A stretch of 64,000 nucleotides of DNA from Acetobacterium sp. (GCF_030652775.1 NZ_JAUSPS010000049.1:1-64000); one strand, 5' to 3'. Shown: positions 34,592 through 45,012, numbered from the stretch's first letter. Made by a program: numbers and translations. The notes: generated by a model not told the origin, from the letters alone.

Positions 34592-36397
34592 TTAGGAATC
34601 CAGCTTAAGAACCGCCATAAATGCTTCTTGCGGTACTTCCACATTACCAACCTGACGCATGCGCTTCTTGCCCTCTTTTTGTTTTTCCAGCAGTTTTCGT
34701 TTACGGCTGATATCGCCACCATAACACTTGGCCAAAACATCTTTACGCATCGCCCGGATTGTTTCGCGGGCGACCACCTTGGTGCCAATGGCGGCCTGAA
34801 CTGGGATCTCAAACATCTGCCGGGGAATTTCTTCTTTTAATTTTTTGACAATCAGTCGTCCCCGATTTGCGGCTTTTTCGCGGTGAACAATAAAGGATAG
34901 CGCATCCACCAGTTCGCCATTTAGCAGAATATCCAGTTTAACCAGATCAGACGGTCGATATTCTTTGATGTCATAGTCAAAGGAGGCATAACCCCGGGTT
35001 CGGGATTTAAGCGCATCAAAGAAATCATAAATAATCTCATTAAGGGGCAATTCATATTTCAGAATGACCCGGTTTTCTTCGACGTAATCCATGGTCAGAT
35101 AAACGCCCCGTCGTTCCTGGCACAATTCCATAATCGCCCCCAGGTATTCAGACGGCACCATGATGTCAGCATTGACAATTGGTTCTTCCATGGTTTTAAT
35201 TTCAACCGGATTTGGCAGATTCGCGGGATTATCCACCCACAATTCGGTGCCATCGGTTTTAATAACCTTATAAATAACACTAGGAGCGGTGGTGACCAGA
35301 TCCAGATTGAATTCCCGTTCCAGTCGTTCCTGGATGATTTCCATATGAAGTAAACCGAGGAATCCACAGCGGAAACCAAACCCTAGCGCCATCGATGTTT
35401 CGGCCTCATAAAGTAGCGAGGCATCGTTTAATTGCAACTTAGCTAACGCTTCTTTCAAATCTTCATAACGCGAACCATCGGCCGGATAAATACCACAGAA
35501 TACCATGGAGGTTACTTTTTTATAACCTGGCAAGGCTTCTTTAGCTGGGTTATTCGTTTCAGTGATGGTATCTCCGACCCGAGTGTCCCGGACATTTTTT
35601 ATTCCGGCATTAACATAACCTACATCGCCGGCACATAGTTCATCGATGGGAATCAAACCACTGCCAAAAACCCCGACCTCATTGACTTCAAAGGTTTTAC
35701 CGACGGCCATCATATCAATTTTCATACCCTTGCGGATTTTTCCCTGAATGACCCGAACCGAGGCAATAACTCCCAGATACTGATCATAATAGGAATCAAA
35801 AATCAAGGCTTGTAGTGGTGCATCTACATCGCCGATTGGTGGTGGCACTTTTTTGACAATGGCCTCCAATACTTCCCGGATATTAAGACCGGCTTTGGCT
35901 GAAATCAGCGGCGCATCCTGGGCTTCAATGCCGATGACATGTTCAATCTCATCCTTGACTCGCTGGGGATCGGCACTTAACAGGTCAATCTTGTTAATAA
36001 CAGGGATAACCTCCAGATTGTTCTCCAGGGCTAGATAAACATTGGCAATGGTCTGGGCTTCAATACCCTGGGAGCCATCTACAATCAATAAGGCACCTTC
36101 ACAGGCAGCCAGGCTTCGGGACACCTCATAGGTGAAATCCACATGACCGGGCGTATCAATCAGGTTTAAAATGTACTCTTCGCCGTCATCGGCAGTATAC
36201 AGCAAGCGGACGGCCTGAAGCTTGATGGTAATTCCCCGCTCCCGTTCAATATCCATATTATCCAAAAACTGTTCTTCCATATCCCGTTTGCTCATCATCC
36301 CGGTGTCTTCAATCAGTCGATCCGCCAAGGTTGACTTGCCATGATCAATATGGGCAATGATGGAAAAATTTCGTGTATGTAATTGTTTGTTTGTCAA
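34592..36397 (-). CDS. lepA: Elongation factor 4 (LepA)
   Basis: A 601-residue ribosomal GTPase that back-translocates or assists stalled ribosomes. G1 is [10 protein letters not shown]2/G3 are RGITIK and DTPGHVDF, G4 is NKID, followed by the EF-G-like domains and the LepA-specific C-terminal segment ending [22 protein letters not shown] choose the TTG at 36397 with AGAGGAC seven bases upstream; the longer frame (TTG at 36418) has no ribosome binding site. It heads a unit with the M15-like gene. It is divergent from rpsT, an arrangement shared with many Clostridia. Confidence 0.96.
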   Translation of the reverse strand: MTNKQLHTRNFSIIAHIDHGKSTLADRLIEDTGMMSKRDMEEQFLDNMDIERERGITIKLQAVRLLYTADDGEEYILNLIDTPGHVDFTYEVSRSLAACEGALLIVDGSQGIEAQTIANVYLALENNLEVIPVINKIDLLSADPQRVKDEIEHVIGIEAQDAPLISAKAGLNIREVLEAIVKKVPPPIGDVDAPLQALIFDSYYDQYLGVIASVRVIQGKIRKGMKIDMMAVGKTFEVNEVGVFGSGLIPIDELCAGDVGYVNAGIKNVRDTRVGDTITETNNPAKEALPGYKKVTSMVFCGIYPADGSRYEDLKEALAKLQLNDASLLYEAETSMALGFGFRCGFLGLLHMEIIQERLEREFNLDLVTTAPSVIYKVIKTDGTELWVDNPANLPNPVEIKTMEEPIVNADIMVPSEYLGAIMELCQERRGVYLTMDYVEENRVILKYELPLNEIIYDFFDALKSRTRGYASFDYDIKEYRPSDLVKLDILLNGELVDALSFIVHREKAANRGRLIVKKLKEEIPRQMFEIPVQAAIGTKVVARETIRAMRKDVLAKCYGGDISRKRKLLEKQKEGKKRMRQVGNVEVPQEAFMAVLKLDS

Positions 36398-36512
36398 TTT
36401 TTTGTCCTCTACTTTCAAATCTATATCAATGGCTGAACTATTCTGTAAATCCCTTATTTTTATACCTAGATCAATATTCTATCAAGAAATATTTTTTTTG
36501 TCACGTTTTTTC

Positions 36513-36541
36513 TTGATAATATTCTTTAAATGTGTTAGAAT
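36513..36541 (+). promoter_or_regulatory. Sigma-A promoter for rpsT
   Basis: TTGATA, 17 nt, TAGAAT, 34 nt before the ATG of rpsT. Confidence 0.65.
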
Positions 36542-36575
36542 TGCTATGTTATAAATAAATGAGGGGGGTGAACCC

Positions 36576-36842
36576 ATGGCTAACATTAAATCGGCTATGA
36601 AACGAGCTAAAACAAATGAAATCAGTCGTCTGCGAAATAAGATGGTAAAAACTAATCTTAAGACTTCTGTCAAAAAATTTGATCTTGCAGTTACTGAAGG
36701 TAACGTTGAAGCAGCGCAGGAAGCTTATCGTTTAGCATCAAAGAAAATTGATATGGCTGTTACAAAAGGTGTTTTACATAAAAACACAGCAGCACGTAAA
36801 AAAAGTACTTTGGCTAGAATTATCAACAAGATGACTGCTTAA
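36576..36842 (+). CDS. rpsT: Small ribosomal subunit protein bS20
   Basis: An 88-residue, very basic, all-helical protein that binds 16S rRNA. The [21 protein letters not shown] opening and the [18 protein letters not shown] end are characteristic. GAGGGGGGTG precedes the ATG. Single-gene unit with its own promoter and terminator. Confidence 0.97.
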   Translation: MANIKSAMKRAKTNEISRLRNKMVKTNLKTSVKKFDLAVTEGNVEAAQEAYRLASKKIDMAVTKGVLHKNTAARKKSTLARIINKMTA

Positions 36843-36889
36843 TTACCTCATTTATATATTCCCAAAACCCGTGTCTCTAGGGTCTATCC

Positions 36890-36924
36890 AAAGATGTACT
36901 TACTCAGGTACATCTTTTTTTGCG
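36890..36924 (+). terminator. Intrinsic terminator of rpsT
   Basis: AAAGATGTAC pairs with GTACATCTTT, followed by further T on the plus strand. Confidence 0.85.
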
Positions 36925-36939
36925 TGAAGGCAAAGAGGC

Positions 36940-37200
36940 AATCACAAGCTCGCTTGTAGTTGGCGACTGCCCACGAATCAACGATGGAGCAGAATCGTGG
37001 TTTATTGCCCAAAAGCCACCAACCTTCGTACCGATGTGTTAGATTATCAAAAAGATAACCTAGTACCGACAATTGTTACATCATGTTGTACGCATCGGGT
37101 CGGACATGGCGATAGCCTGTCCGATCCCGCAGCGAACAACAGATTAATAATTGGTCGGTACGGTAGTATATCGACAACCTCTCGCATCGGTACGAAGCGA
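36940..37200. repeat. Large imperfect palindromic intergenic element
   Basis: The 280-nt gap before holA is built of nested inverted repeats. The outer arms are CTTCGTACCGATGTG (37024-37038) and CGCATCGGTACGAAG (37183-37197); the middle arms are around TAGTACCGACAATTGTTA (37061-37078) and its counterpart at 37145-37166; the inner stem is GGGTCGGACA/TGTCCGATCCC (37097-37128). A smaller hairpin CCACGA/TCGTGG (36971-37000) precedes it. Part of the middle arm recurs at 56023-56046. It has no credible coding frame. It looks like a dispersed, possibly mobile, noncoding repeat. Confidence 0.7.
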
Positions 37201-37207
37201 TCGGGAT

Positions 37208-38224
37208 TTATCTGATCTTCATCAAAAATAATTCCAGGGCAAAATTCTGATCAATTTCCCCCAGTTTCATCTGGGCATCGAGATCTGCACCGATGACCAT
37301 GATCTCCCACAAATTGTCGATGGGATAATTTTTGCCGTTTTTTAATATCTTATTGACAATAAAAGGGGCCAGTTTCATTTCCACCGCCACCGTTTTGGCC
37401 GGCAATCCCCGGCTGCTGTAAATCTTAACCATCAGGAGCATCCGGATTTGGCGCAACAGCAGACTGAAAACCCCAAAGGGGGATTCTCCTTCCAGATAAA
37501 AATGGTTGAGCATCAACAGAGCCTGATCTTTTTGGCCGCTGACCGCATAATCGATCAGTTTGAAGATCCCTTCTTCAATGGACTGGGGCAAGATCAGCAA
37601 GATATCTTCTTTACTTATCTCATTACGATCACCGGTGTAATCAATCAGGCTGTTGAGTTCGTTGTCCACCATCTCCATGGTTTTTTTCTCATTTATTAAA
37701 TACATCGACCGCGAAATAAAGAGTTCCAATTCGGCACGGTTGATTTTTTTTTCGGCATTCTTGACCCGGCGGATGATCCAGGCCTGCAGATCACTGGCAT
37801 CGAGTTTCTCAAACACCACCAGAGAGCCAGCTTTGGTCAGATTTTTGTACAGTTTTTTGCGCTTGTCCGGCTGTTCCCAGTAGATAATTAACAGCGTCGA
37901 CGGACAGGGTTTCTCCAGATAGGCCGCAATCCGATCCAAATCCTTTTTATCGCTAATCTTATCTAATTGCGCCTCTTCCCGGACAATGACCATCCGCTTA
38001 TTGCTCATCATCGGCAGCGTTTCGCAGGTGGCCAGCAGTTCTGAAATATCCAGATTCTTATCACTGTAGGTGGTCAGATTTAAGGGTTCCAGGCCCTTGG
38101 CCAGTTCTGTGCCGATCAGCGTTTTTTCCATCATATGGCCAATGTACTGTTCCGGGCCGGTGAATAAATAAACCGGACTGATCTCCTGATTTTTCACACA
38201 TTTATTGAGTTCTTTATAATTCAC
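37208..38224 (-). CDS. holA: DNA polymerase III delta subunit
   Basis: A 338-residue clamp-loader subunit that opens the beta clamp. The N-terminal SPVYLFTGPEQYIGHMM matches the HolA opening; there is no Walker A, as expected for delta. The middle (about 140-200) and C-terminal collar domain (about 210-335, with LLRQIRMLLMVK) follow. It is downstream of comEC with a 46-nt gap, the usual comEC-holA order of Firmicutes. Start ATG at 38224 with GGAGAAATGC upstream. Confidence 0.93.
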   Translation of the reverse strand: MNYKELNKCVKNQEISPVYLFTGPEQYIGHMMEKTLIGTELAKGLEPLNLTTYSDKNLDISELLATCETLPMMSNKRMVIVREEAQLDKISDKKDLDRIAAYLEKPCPSTLLIIYWEQPDKRKKLYKNLTKAGSLVVFEKLDASDLQAWIIRRVKNAEKKINRAELELFISRSMYLINEKKTMEMVDNELNSLIDYTGDRNEISKEDILLILPQSIEEGIFKLIDYAVSGQKDQALLMLNHFYLEGESPFGVFSLLLRQIRMLLMVKIYSSRGLPAKTVAVEMKLAPFIVNKILKNGKNYPIDNLWEIMVIGADLDAQMKLGEIDQNFALELFLMKIR

Positions 38225-38270
38225 AGCATTTCTCCATTAATTTACGTTAAGTCTTGTTATTATATTGATA

Positions 38271-40712
38271 TTATTTGATAATTTTTGAATTTTCATTCGC
38301 ATAATTCTTGATCTGAATGAATTCTCCGTTGCTGGTAATTTCCACGGCGCCCTTTTGATCGGTTCGCAATACCGTGATTGCTTCCTCGTCCAGACGATCC
38401 ATCACCTCATCGCTGGGATGGTTAAAGGAATTATTTGCGCCCACCGAAATCACCGCTGTTTCCGGGTCAATCGCCTGAATAAATTCCCGAGTGGATGAGG
38501 TTTTGCTACCATGATGGGGGATTTTGATGATCTGAAATCCCTTTTCAGTACTAAGGGCTTGTAATTCTGCGGCCAGCTGTTTTTCGACCTCGGCTTCGAT
38601 ATCACCGCATAACAGCAAATTGATATTTTGATAGGAAACCGTCATCACCAGCGAAGCATTGTTCTGCTGGTCGTCCTCTTTAGGAACGATCTGTCCTTCG
38701 GGATTATACACCTTAATGGTCACGCCGTCACTCCCTTCAATCACCGATCCCTTTTTTAATAAGGAAACCGGAACCAGCTGCTGACTCCGGAGTTTTTGAT
38801 TATTTGTCTGGACACTCATAAACAGATTCTTGACCGGATAGCCATCAAAGACCAGTTCTTCAACGCCCTGGCTGTGATCGACATGATTATGGGTTAAAAA
38901 GATGGCATCCAGTTCCCGGATATTTTTAGAATACAAGGCCGGATACAGCACCTGGTCTGAAACCCGGTTGGATCGTTCAAACAGATAGCCGCCGCCATCG
39001 ACCAGATAATTCAGCCCGCCCGGGGTCTCAATCAAAATACTGTCACCCTGACCGACATCCAGAAAGGTGACCACCAGATTTCTGGGAAACAGCGGGGTTG
39101 CCATCACGATCAGCACTAGCACCAGTCCCAAACTCATTACCGTGTTTCGGACGTAAGGCTGGCGGAGATAAAAATAGCCTGAAATCAGAAAGACCAGCAG
39201 TAAAAACAGCCCGGTTTCAGCCAGAGATAATCCGCCCCGGTTGACCCACAAAAAATTGGCAACCGCTCCCAGATCATTGATGCCATTCAGTACCACGATG
39301 ATCGATTCCCCTAAAAACGTCACTGGTACCGACAAAATGGGGGCTAAAAAAGGAGCGATGGAAGCAATCACCAGAAATCCCATCCCAGCCAGCAGAAATA
39401 CGCCGATCAGCGGTACCACCAGCAAATTGGAAAAGAAGCTTATCAGCGTAAAGCTGTTAAAATGATATAGCAGAATCGGCAGAGTGCCCACCGTGGCACA
39501 AAAAGTCAGAACCAGTCCCTGAACCACCGGTCCCGGTTTAATTTTATGATGCACCCGCTTTTTATTGCGATGTTTTTCATAAGCGTACAACAACGGACCA
39601 TAAAACAGGATAATCCCCAGCACCGCTCCCATGGATAGTTGGAATCCGGCCTGAAAAAGCTGGGCCGGCCAGATAGCTAGAATCACCAGTCCGGCCAGAC
39701 ACAGCAAATTCAAAGCATCCCGTTCCCGATGAATTCCCTGTCCCCAGGTCAAACACAAGAGCATGATCGACGCCCGAATCACCGGCGCTGCAAACCCGGT
39801 GAGGGCAACGTAAAACAACAAAGCCGGAGCCAGAAAAATCATCCAGTAGCGCTTGTTGATTTTTACGGTCATAAGAAGAAAAGACAGTGCCAGGAACACA
39901 TACCCGACATGAAGTCCGGACACCGATAAAACATGGGTGACGCCGGCATCCTGAAAGCTCTTTGCGAGATCCTCATTGATATTTTTTTCACCAAATACCA
40001 CACCCTTGAGTAAATCTGATACATCTTGTGAAAAACTGGCATCCGATTGATTCTCAAGGGCTCTTTTGATGCCCAATATCTGATAATATAATGTTGTTTC
40101 CTGACCGATTCGTTCAACATTTTCCGGCTTGACCGTCAGCAACCCGTCTATTGACTGAGATTTGAGATATAGTGCATAATCAAAGCCGCCAGGATTTCTT
40201 TTGCCGGCCGGTTGCGACAGTTTGCCCTTTAATAATAGCAGATCGCCGGGAGCAAAGTCCAGTTGCAGCTCTTCCTCGGTCTTTGACACTTCATGCTCCC
40301 CTATCGTGTCCTCATCAGCCTGAAAATAGATGGCCGCCCTAATCCCTGTTGCATTCTCGCAACGATTGTTTTCATCAGCGGTAGTGACTATTTCTTTAGC
40401 TGTCAGATTGATACTCAAACGATTTTCGGTGCGGATCGGGTAATCAGTGACCACTGCGATGAGGGAGACATCATTCTGATAATAGTTTTCCAGCGGATCC
40501 GTCTCCGGGAAGGCTCCGTAACCCCAAAATACGCCTACCCCAAATAAACTAAGGACAAATACCATCTGGATTATTTTGATATTACTCAGCAAAAACGGCA
40601 TCACCGCCATTAGGCCAACAAAGCCCAGCAGCGCCCAAATCGGTAAGCGGTAATAAACTGCGACAATCCCCAGACAAAGGGTGACAAATCCCCATAATAA
40701 TGGTCGCTTCAT
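38271..40712 (-). CDS. comEC: ComEC/Rec2 DNA-uptake channel protein
   Basis: An 813-residue polytopic membrane protein through which single-stranded DNA enters the cell in transformation. It has the N-terminal DUF4131 region (about 20-200), a competence domain with many membrane helices (about 215-530) and a C-terminal metallo-beta-lactamase-like domain with LTHNHVDHSQG, LLLCGDIE and KIPHHGSKTSS. All parts are present and intact, so the organism may be transformable. ATG at 40712; neighbours are holA downstream and a divergent hydrolase gene. Confidence 0.93.
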   Translation of the reverse strand: MKRPLLWGFVTLCLGIVAVYYRLPIWALLGFVGLMAVMPFLLSNIKIIQMVFVLSLFGVGVFWGYGAFPETDPLENYYQNDVSLIAVVTDYPIRTENRLSINLTAKEIVTTADENNRCENATGIRAAIYFQADEDTIGEHEVSKTEEELQLDFAPGDLLLLKGKLSQPAGKRNPGGFDYALYLKSQSIDGLLTVKPENVERIGQETTLYYQILGIKRALENQSDASFSQDVSDLLKGVVFGEKNINEDLAKSFQDAGVTHVLSVSGLHVGYVFLALSFLLMTVKINKRYWMIFLAPALLFYVALTGFAAPVIRASIMLLCLTWGQGIHRERDALNLLCLAGLVILAIWPAQLFQAGFQLSMGAVLGIILFYGPLLYAYEKHRNKKRVHHKIKPGPVVQGLVLTFCATVGTLPILLYHFNSFTLISFFSNLLVVPLIGVFLLAGMGFLVIASIAPFLAPILSVPVTFLGESIIVVLNGINDLGAVANFLWVNRGGLSLAETGLFLLLVFLISGYFYLRQPYVRNTVMSLGLVLVLIVMATPLFPRNLVVTFLDVGQGDSILIETPGGLNYLVDGGGYLFERSNRVSDQVLYPALYSKNIRELDAIFLTHNHVDHSQGVEELVFDGYPVKNLFMSVQTNNQKLRSQQLVPVSLLKKGSVIEGSDGVTIKVYNPEGQIVPKEDDQQNNASLVMTVSYQNINLLLCGDIEAEVEKQLAAELQALSTEKGFQIIKIPHHGSKTSSTREFIQAIDPETAVISVGANNSFNHPSDEVMDRLDEEAITVLRTDQKGAVEITSNGEFIQIKNYANENSKIIK

Positions 40713-40903
40713 TTAACTAGACTTAACGGGTCCATTATTGCCAAGTATCGTTAATTTCATTTTCAATACCCCTTTATCCAACGATTTTTATCTTAATTAT
40801 ACACTGATTATCTTTTTTTAGTACCGGGAACGCTGTTTTTTTTAAGATATTTTGTTATAATGAGAAAATAGATTAAAAGACAACTTGAAAGAAGGGATCG
40901 CTA

Positions 40904-41842
40904 ATGATTGATTTAACTACCAATGGATTTTATGCATCCGATGAGGCGAAGCTGACTTATTACGAAACCCCCTGTCCGACCGAACCAATGGGCGTTGTGC
41001 TGATCGTTCACGGCATGGCTGAACATGCCCGACGCTATCGTGAATTTATGGATTTTTTATATCAAAATCACTACCTGGCAGTCATCCACGATCAGCGGGG
41101 CCATGGCCAAACCGGCAAAGACTCTGGTGACCCGGGTTTTTTTTCTGCCGGCAATGGCTGGAAACGGGTTGTCTCAGATGTCAAAGAAATCTCCGGTATG
41201 CTCAAAGATACCTACCCGCAGCTGCCGCTGTTTATCGTCGGTCACAGCATGGGATCGGTGGTAACCCGAACTGCGGTCATTGATTACTCCGAGCTCTATC
41301 ATGGGGCGGTTATTATCGGCACCACCGTGGGTATCAGCAATTTTATGCGCAAAGCCGCCAGCGTTATTGCCCGCCGGGAGATCCGAAAAAAGGGTGAAAA
41401 AACGCCATCCAAACTGCTGTCCGACCTTTCCTTTGGCAGCTATAATAAAAAATTCAAACCCAACCGAACCGAATATGATTGGATCTCTATGAGCAAAACC
41501 AATGTGGATGCTTACATAAAAGATTCCCTGTGCGGTTTCACCTGCAGTGCCGGATTTTACCGGGATTTATTTTACGGTCTTGACTATACCACTAAAGATG
41601 CCAATCTGAAAAAGATCCCCAATGATTTCCCCTTCCTTTTTTTAGCCGGACGGGATGATCCTGTTGGCGGCATGGGCAAAGAGGTGACTAAACTCACCCA
41701 GCAGCTAAGGAGAGCCGGGGTTTTGGATGTTGATCTGATTCTTTACCCGCTAATGCGACATGAAATTCTTAACGAAGATAAACGCAATCTTGTCTATGAG
41801 GATGTGCTGCGGTTTTTAAACGCTCATTCATTATCTAAATAA
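40904..41842 (+). CDS. Alpha/beta hydrolase, monoacylglycerol lipase-like (serine aminopeptidase S33 fold)
   Basis: A 312-residue cytosolic esterase/lipase. The nucleophile elbow is GHSMGS (about 107-112), the oxyanion region is VHGMAEHARRY near 36-46, followed by HDQRGHGQT; the acid is in AGRDDPVGG (about 249-257) and the His in MRHEILNE near 286. The pattern matches lysophospholipase/monoacylglycerol lipase proteins. GAAGGGAT precedes the ATG. It is followed after 15 nt by the pyrophosphatase gene. Confidence 0.88.
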   Translation: MIDLTTNGFYASDEAKLTYYETPCPTEPMGVVLIVHGMAEHARRYREFMDFLYQNHYLAVIHDQRGHGQTGKDSGDPGFFSAGNGWKRVVSDVKEISGMLKDTYPQLPLFIVGHSMGSVVTRTAVIDYSELYHGAVIIGTTVGISNFMRKAASVIARREIRKKGEKTPSKLLSDLSFGSYNKKFKPNRTEYDWISMSKTNVDAYIKDSLCGFTCSAGFYRDLFYGLDYTTKDANLKKIPNDFPFLFLAGRDDPVGGMGKEVTKLTQQLRRAGVLDVDLILYPLMRHEILNEDKRNLVYEDVLRFLNAHSLSK

Positions 41843-41857
41843 AAAGGAGGTCCAACG

Positions 41858-43480
41858 ATGACTCAGAAAATATATGTCTTCGGACACCGGAATCCGGACA
41901 CCGATTCCATTTGTTCCGCTATTGCCTACGCCCATTTAAAACAGGCTCTGGGCCACACCCAGGTCTTTCCGGCCCGGCTAGGACCAATTAATAAAGAAAC
42001 CCAGTTTATCCTGGATACCTTTCAAATCGATTTACCCGAACTGATCAAAGACGTCAAACCTCAGGTTTCGGATCTGGTTCTCACCGATTTTTCAATGGCC
42101 TGTGAAAATAACTCAGTGTCTAAAACCATGAACCAGATCATTGATCACCCCGGCCGCTCCCTACCTGTCATTAGTGACGAAGAAAAACTCATCGGCATGG
42201 TTTCCCTTTCCGACATTATCCCAGCCTACACCGATGCTTTTTCTAAATCCCTGCTTCGGGACAGCGAAACCCCACTGGATAACATTATTGAATTGCTGGA
42301 AGCCCAGGTTTACGGGTCAATCAAGTCCGAGATGGTTCAGGGAGATGTTTATACCATCACCGAAATCGAGGATGACCAGACCTTAAGCAGCCAGGACATT
42401 CTGGTCACGGTTCAGCAGAAGCTATATATGAACCGCGCCTTTGCCACCGGTGCCGGGATCATCATTGTTTCCAATGCGTCACCGGACATCGTCTTCCATA
42501 TTCCCGATGACTATCAGGGGGCTGTTCTGATTGTGACCTTCGGCCCCTTCGAAGTCATCCGACTGCTCTGCCAGGGGATTCCAATCAAAAACTATTACCA
42601 GAAAAATCATCTGGAGTATTTCATGACTTATGAAACCATTGATGATGTCAAAAAGAACATGCTGACCTCTGAACATGAACGTTTCCCGGTGGTAAATGTC
42701 GACGGAAAGGTCATTTCAACCATTTCACGGAGTAACCTCATCGACTTCAGTCGAAAAAAAATAATTCTGGTCGACCATAATGAACGGAACCAATCGATTA
42801 TCGGGGTGGAAGAAGCCGAAATCATTGAAGTTATCGACCATCATCGGGTGGCCGAAATACAAACCGCCACACCACTGTACCTTCGCATTGAACCGGTTGG
42901 CTGTACAGCTACCATCGTTGCAAAAATGTACCATGAAAATAAGATCGTCATCCCCAAAGATATGGCTGGACTGATGCTTAGTGCGATCATCTCAGATACG
43001 CTATTATTTAATTCACCTACCTGCACCAAAGACGACCGTACCGTGGCCCGGGAATTGGGTAAGATTCTAAATATCGATGTTAAGAGTTATGGTGAAAAGA
43101 TGCTGGTAGCCGGCAGTAATTTAAAAGAAATGCCCCCATCAGAAATCATCTCCACCGATCGGAAATTGTTCACCATGGGCTCTTATAAAATTGGTGTATC
43201 GCAAATTAACACCGGCGACTTCCGGGGTATTTTTGATAAACTGGATGGGGTTCTGCAGGAAATGAACAAACTATGTGCTGAGGAAAGCCTGGATCTGGCC
43301 ATTTTAATGGTTACCGACATTATTTTAGGTGGCTCCGAGCTGATCATCGCCGGGGAGGCTAAAAATCTTGCTCAGCTGGCTTTTGGTTTCCAGCCGGGAG
43401 AATTCAGCAAGTACATGAATGGTGTTTTTTCGCGAAAAAAACAGATTGTACCACCGCTGATGAACGCCTCTGCTTATTAG
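41858..43480 (+). CDS. ppaC: Manganese-dependent inorganic pyrophosphatase with CBS and DRTGG regulatory domains
   Basis: A 540-residue family II pyrophosphatase. The DHH part is split: GHRNPDTDS near 8-16 and VDHNERNQ plus DHHRVAE near 306-330, with the DHHA2 domain at the end. Between them (about 70-295) lie two CBS motifs separated by a DRTGG domain, which in such enzymes bind AMP, ADP or Ap4A to switch activity. It hydrolyses pyrophosphate in the cytosol. AAGGAGG precedes the ATG. Confidence 0.95.
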   Translation: MTQKIYVFGHRNPDTDSICSAIAYAHLKQALGHTQVFPARLGPINKETQFILDTFQIDLPELIKDVKPQVSDLVLTDFSMACENNSVSKTMNQIIDHPGRSLPVISDEEKLIGMVSLSDIIPAYTDAFSKSLLRDSETPLDNIIELLEAQVYGSIKSEMVQGDVYTITEIEDDQTLSSQDILVTVQQKLYMNRAFATGAGIIIVSNASPDIVFHIPDDYQGAVLIVTFGPFEVIRLLCQGIPIKNYYQKNHLEYFMTYETIDDVKKNMLTSEHERFPVVNVDGKVISTISRSNLIDFSRKKIILVDHNERNQSIIGVEEAEIIEVIDHHRVAEIQTATPLYLRIEPVGCTATIVAKMYHENKIVIPKDMAGLMLSAIISDTLLFNSPTCTKDDRTVARELGKILNIDVKSYGEKMLVAGSNLKEMPPSEIISTDRKLFTMGSYKIGVSQINTGDFRGIFDKLDGVLQEMNKLCAEESLDLAILMVTDIILGGSELIIAGEAKNLAQLAFGFQPGEFSKYMNGVFSRKKQIVPPLMNASAY

Positions 43481-43496
43481 TATATTGGTGATAAAG

Positions 43497-44327
43497 ATGC
43501 TTACAAACAAATCCAAAATAAACACTGGCCTTCGCTTGTTGATTTTACTCCTACTCTCTGGTTTGATACCACTGATATTAACCGGTTGTGTGGAAAAAGA
43601 ACTGATCAACGATCCCACAACCGGTTCAATATTGCCTACCAAAAATTCAGAATCCCTGATGGATGGCCAGTACTCTGCCGCTACAAAATATTATGATGCC
43701 AGAGGTTATGCCCAGCAATTGAACATTTTAATTAAAAACGGAGTAATTACCCGGGTCAATTTAAAAGAAATCGATAAAAACAAAGCCGATCGCCTGACTG
43801 TCGAGGGTTCTGATAAAACCTGGGCCAATCTGGCTGTCGCTAATTTAGGTTCCCTCTATCTCCGTCTCTATAATGAACTGATGCTTTCCCAGAATCCTGA
43901 TGAAATAGACGCTATCTCTGGTGCGACTCAAACATCTGAACGATATGTCAAATTATCCGTGGCAATTCTAAATAATGCCACGAAAGGTGATCACGAACCA
44001 ATAAAAATTGACACCCTCGATACTTATTCAATCACCAGCGCCGCTGATCACGATGGTTATCAGGGATTACTTCAAGCCTCTTTTAATGGATCAACTTTAG
44101 TCTCCCTGAATTATGATGAAATTATAACGGAAGACGGAAAATCAAAACGTAAATCAACTGATCCCTCAACAAGCACAGAATTTAATGCTTTATTTGACAC
44201 AATAACCGAGACCGCAATTACCAGTCAATCACTGGAATCCCCATTTCCAGCCAATGAACCATCCCCTGAAAAAGCCAAATACGGAGAATGTCTGCGCCTT
44301 TTGAGAGAGGCAAGAGCGCCCTTTTGA
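43497..44327 (+). CDS. FMN-binding domain lipoprotein
   Basis: About 276 residues. A hydrophobic leader with lipobox LILTGC puts it at the outer face of the membrane. The first half matches the FMN-binding domain of RnfG/NqrC-like proteins: DGQYSAATKYYDARGYA and DAISGATQTS, where the last Thr would carry covalent FMN. The second half, about 170-230, resembles another copy lacking the Thr motif. It starts 17 nt after the pyrophosphatase stop; I chose the ATG with GGTGA upstream, but a GTG at 43488 is possible. Suggested role is electron transfer; no rnf genes are nearby. Confidence 0.72.
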   Translation: MLTNKSKINTGLRLLILLLLSGLIPLILTGCVEKELINDPTTGSILPTKNSESLMDGQYSAATKYYDARGYAQQLNILIKNGVITRVNLKEIDKNKADRLTVEGSDKTWANLAVANLGSLYLRLYNELMLSQNPDEIDAISGATQTSERYVKLSVAILNNATKGDHEPIKIDTLDTYSITSAADHDGYQGLLQASFNGSTLVSLNYDEIITEDGKSKRKSTDPSTSTEFNALFDTITETAITSQSLESPFPANEPSPEKAKYGECLRLLREARAPF

Positions 44328-44372
44328 TGCTTTAACCCTTTAAGATTTATTCCTTAAATTCAACCGCAAATC

Positions 44373-44400
44373 TTGACAAATGTTAAAGACGTGTTATAAT
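44373..44400 (+). promoter_or_regulatory. Sigma-A promoter for the XRE regulator
   Basis: TTGACA, 16 nt, TATAAT. Confidence 0.8.
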
Positions 44401-44456
44401 AAATCAATAGGCAGTGCATTTATGCCAACAATTCTAAACTGAAAGAAGGTGAAAAA

Positions 44457-44837
44457 ATGGAAAATAATACTTTTGGTACTCGATTAAAGGCGTTGCGGAT
44501 TTCAAAACGATTAACTCAGGAGAATTTTGCCAATCTTTTCTATCTTAACAAAAGCTCCATTTCCAAGTATGAAAAAGATAAAAATCTACCGGAAAACCAA
44601 TTACTGATAAAGATCGCTGATTTTTTTGAAGTTTCTGTTGACTATTTATTGTGTAGAACCGATCAGCCAAAGCTTTTGCCCAGCAACCCCAAACCGATGA
44701 CCTGTGAAGAATTTTTAAAATCTTACGTTTTTTCCAACGAAGAAGTGGATTCCTTTTCTTCTTACTTCTCTTTCCCGGAAAGCTATAAGCAAGAAGTCCT
44801 GGATTTTATTAATTTCAAAAGTACTAGCGGAAAGTAA
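44457..44837 (+). CDS. XRE-family helix-turn-helix regulator
   Basis: A 126-residue DNA-binding protein. The Cro/CI-type domain fills residues 6-66 (RLKALRISKRLTQENFA, LNKSSISKYEKDKNLP, LLIKIADFFEVSVDYLL). The 60-residue tail is acidic and lacks a known fold. It has its own promoter and terminator. No target is apparent. GAAGGTG precedes the ATG. Confidence 0.9.
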   Translation: MENNTFGTRLKALRISKRLTQENFANLFYLNKSSISKYEKDKNLPENQLLIKIADFFEVSVDYLLCRTDQPKLLPSNPKPMTCEEFLKSYVFSNEEVDSFSSYFSFPESYKQEVLDFINFKSTSGK

Positions 44838-44881
44838 GTCAAAAACTACGAAAATTATGTTTAAATAACTTGTTATAAAAC

Positions 44882-44912
44882 AAAAGAAACACGCCAAACG
44901 TGTTTCTTTTTT
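44882..44912 (+). terminator. Intrinsic terminator of the XRE gene
   Basis: AAAAGAAACACG pairs with CGTGTTTCTTTT around CCAAA, followed by T on the plus strand. Confidence 0.9.
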
Positions 44913-44986
44913 AATTTATTTTTTGATTGATCTCTTTTGATCAATGGATAACCGTCTCTGCATGGCAGTTTTTTTTGCAAAAATAT

Positions 44987-45012
44987 AAGAGTCTGATTCA
45001 AATCAAACTCTT
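44987..45012 (-). terminator. Intrinsic terminator of rex
   Basis: AAGAGTTTGATT pairs imperfectly with AATCAGACTCTT on the minus strand, followed by ATATTTTTG, about 20 nt past the rex stop. Confidence 0.65.

Noticed and set aside
36997..37215. 72-codon frame in the rpsT-holA gap
   Set aside because: It lies wholly within the palindromic repeat and has no ribosome binding site.
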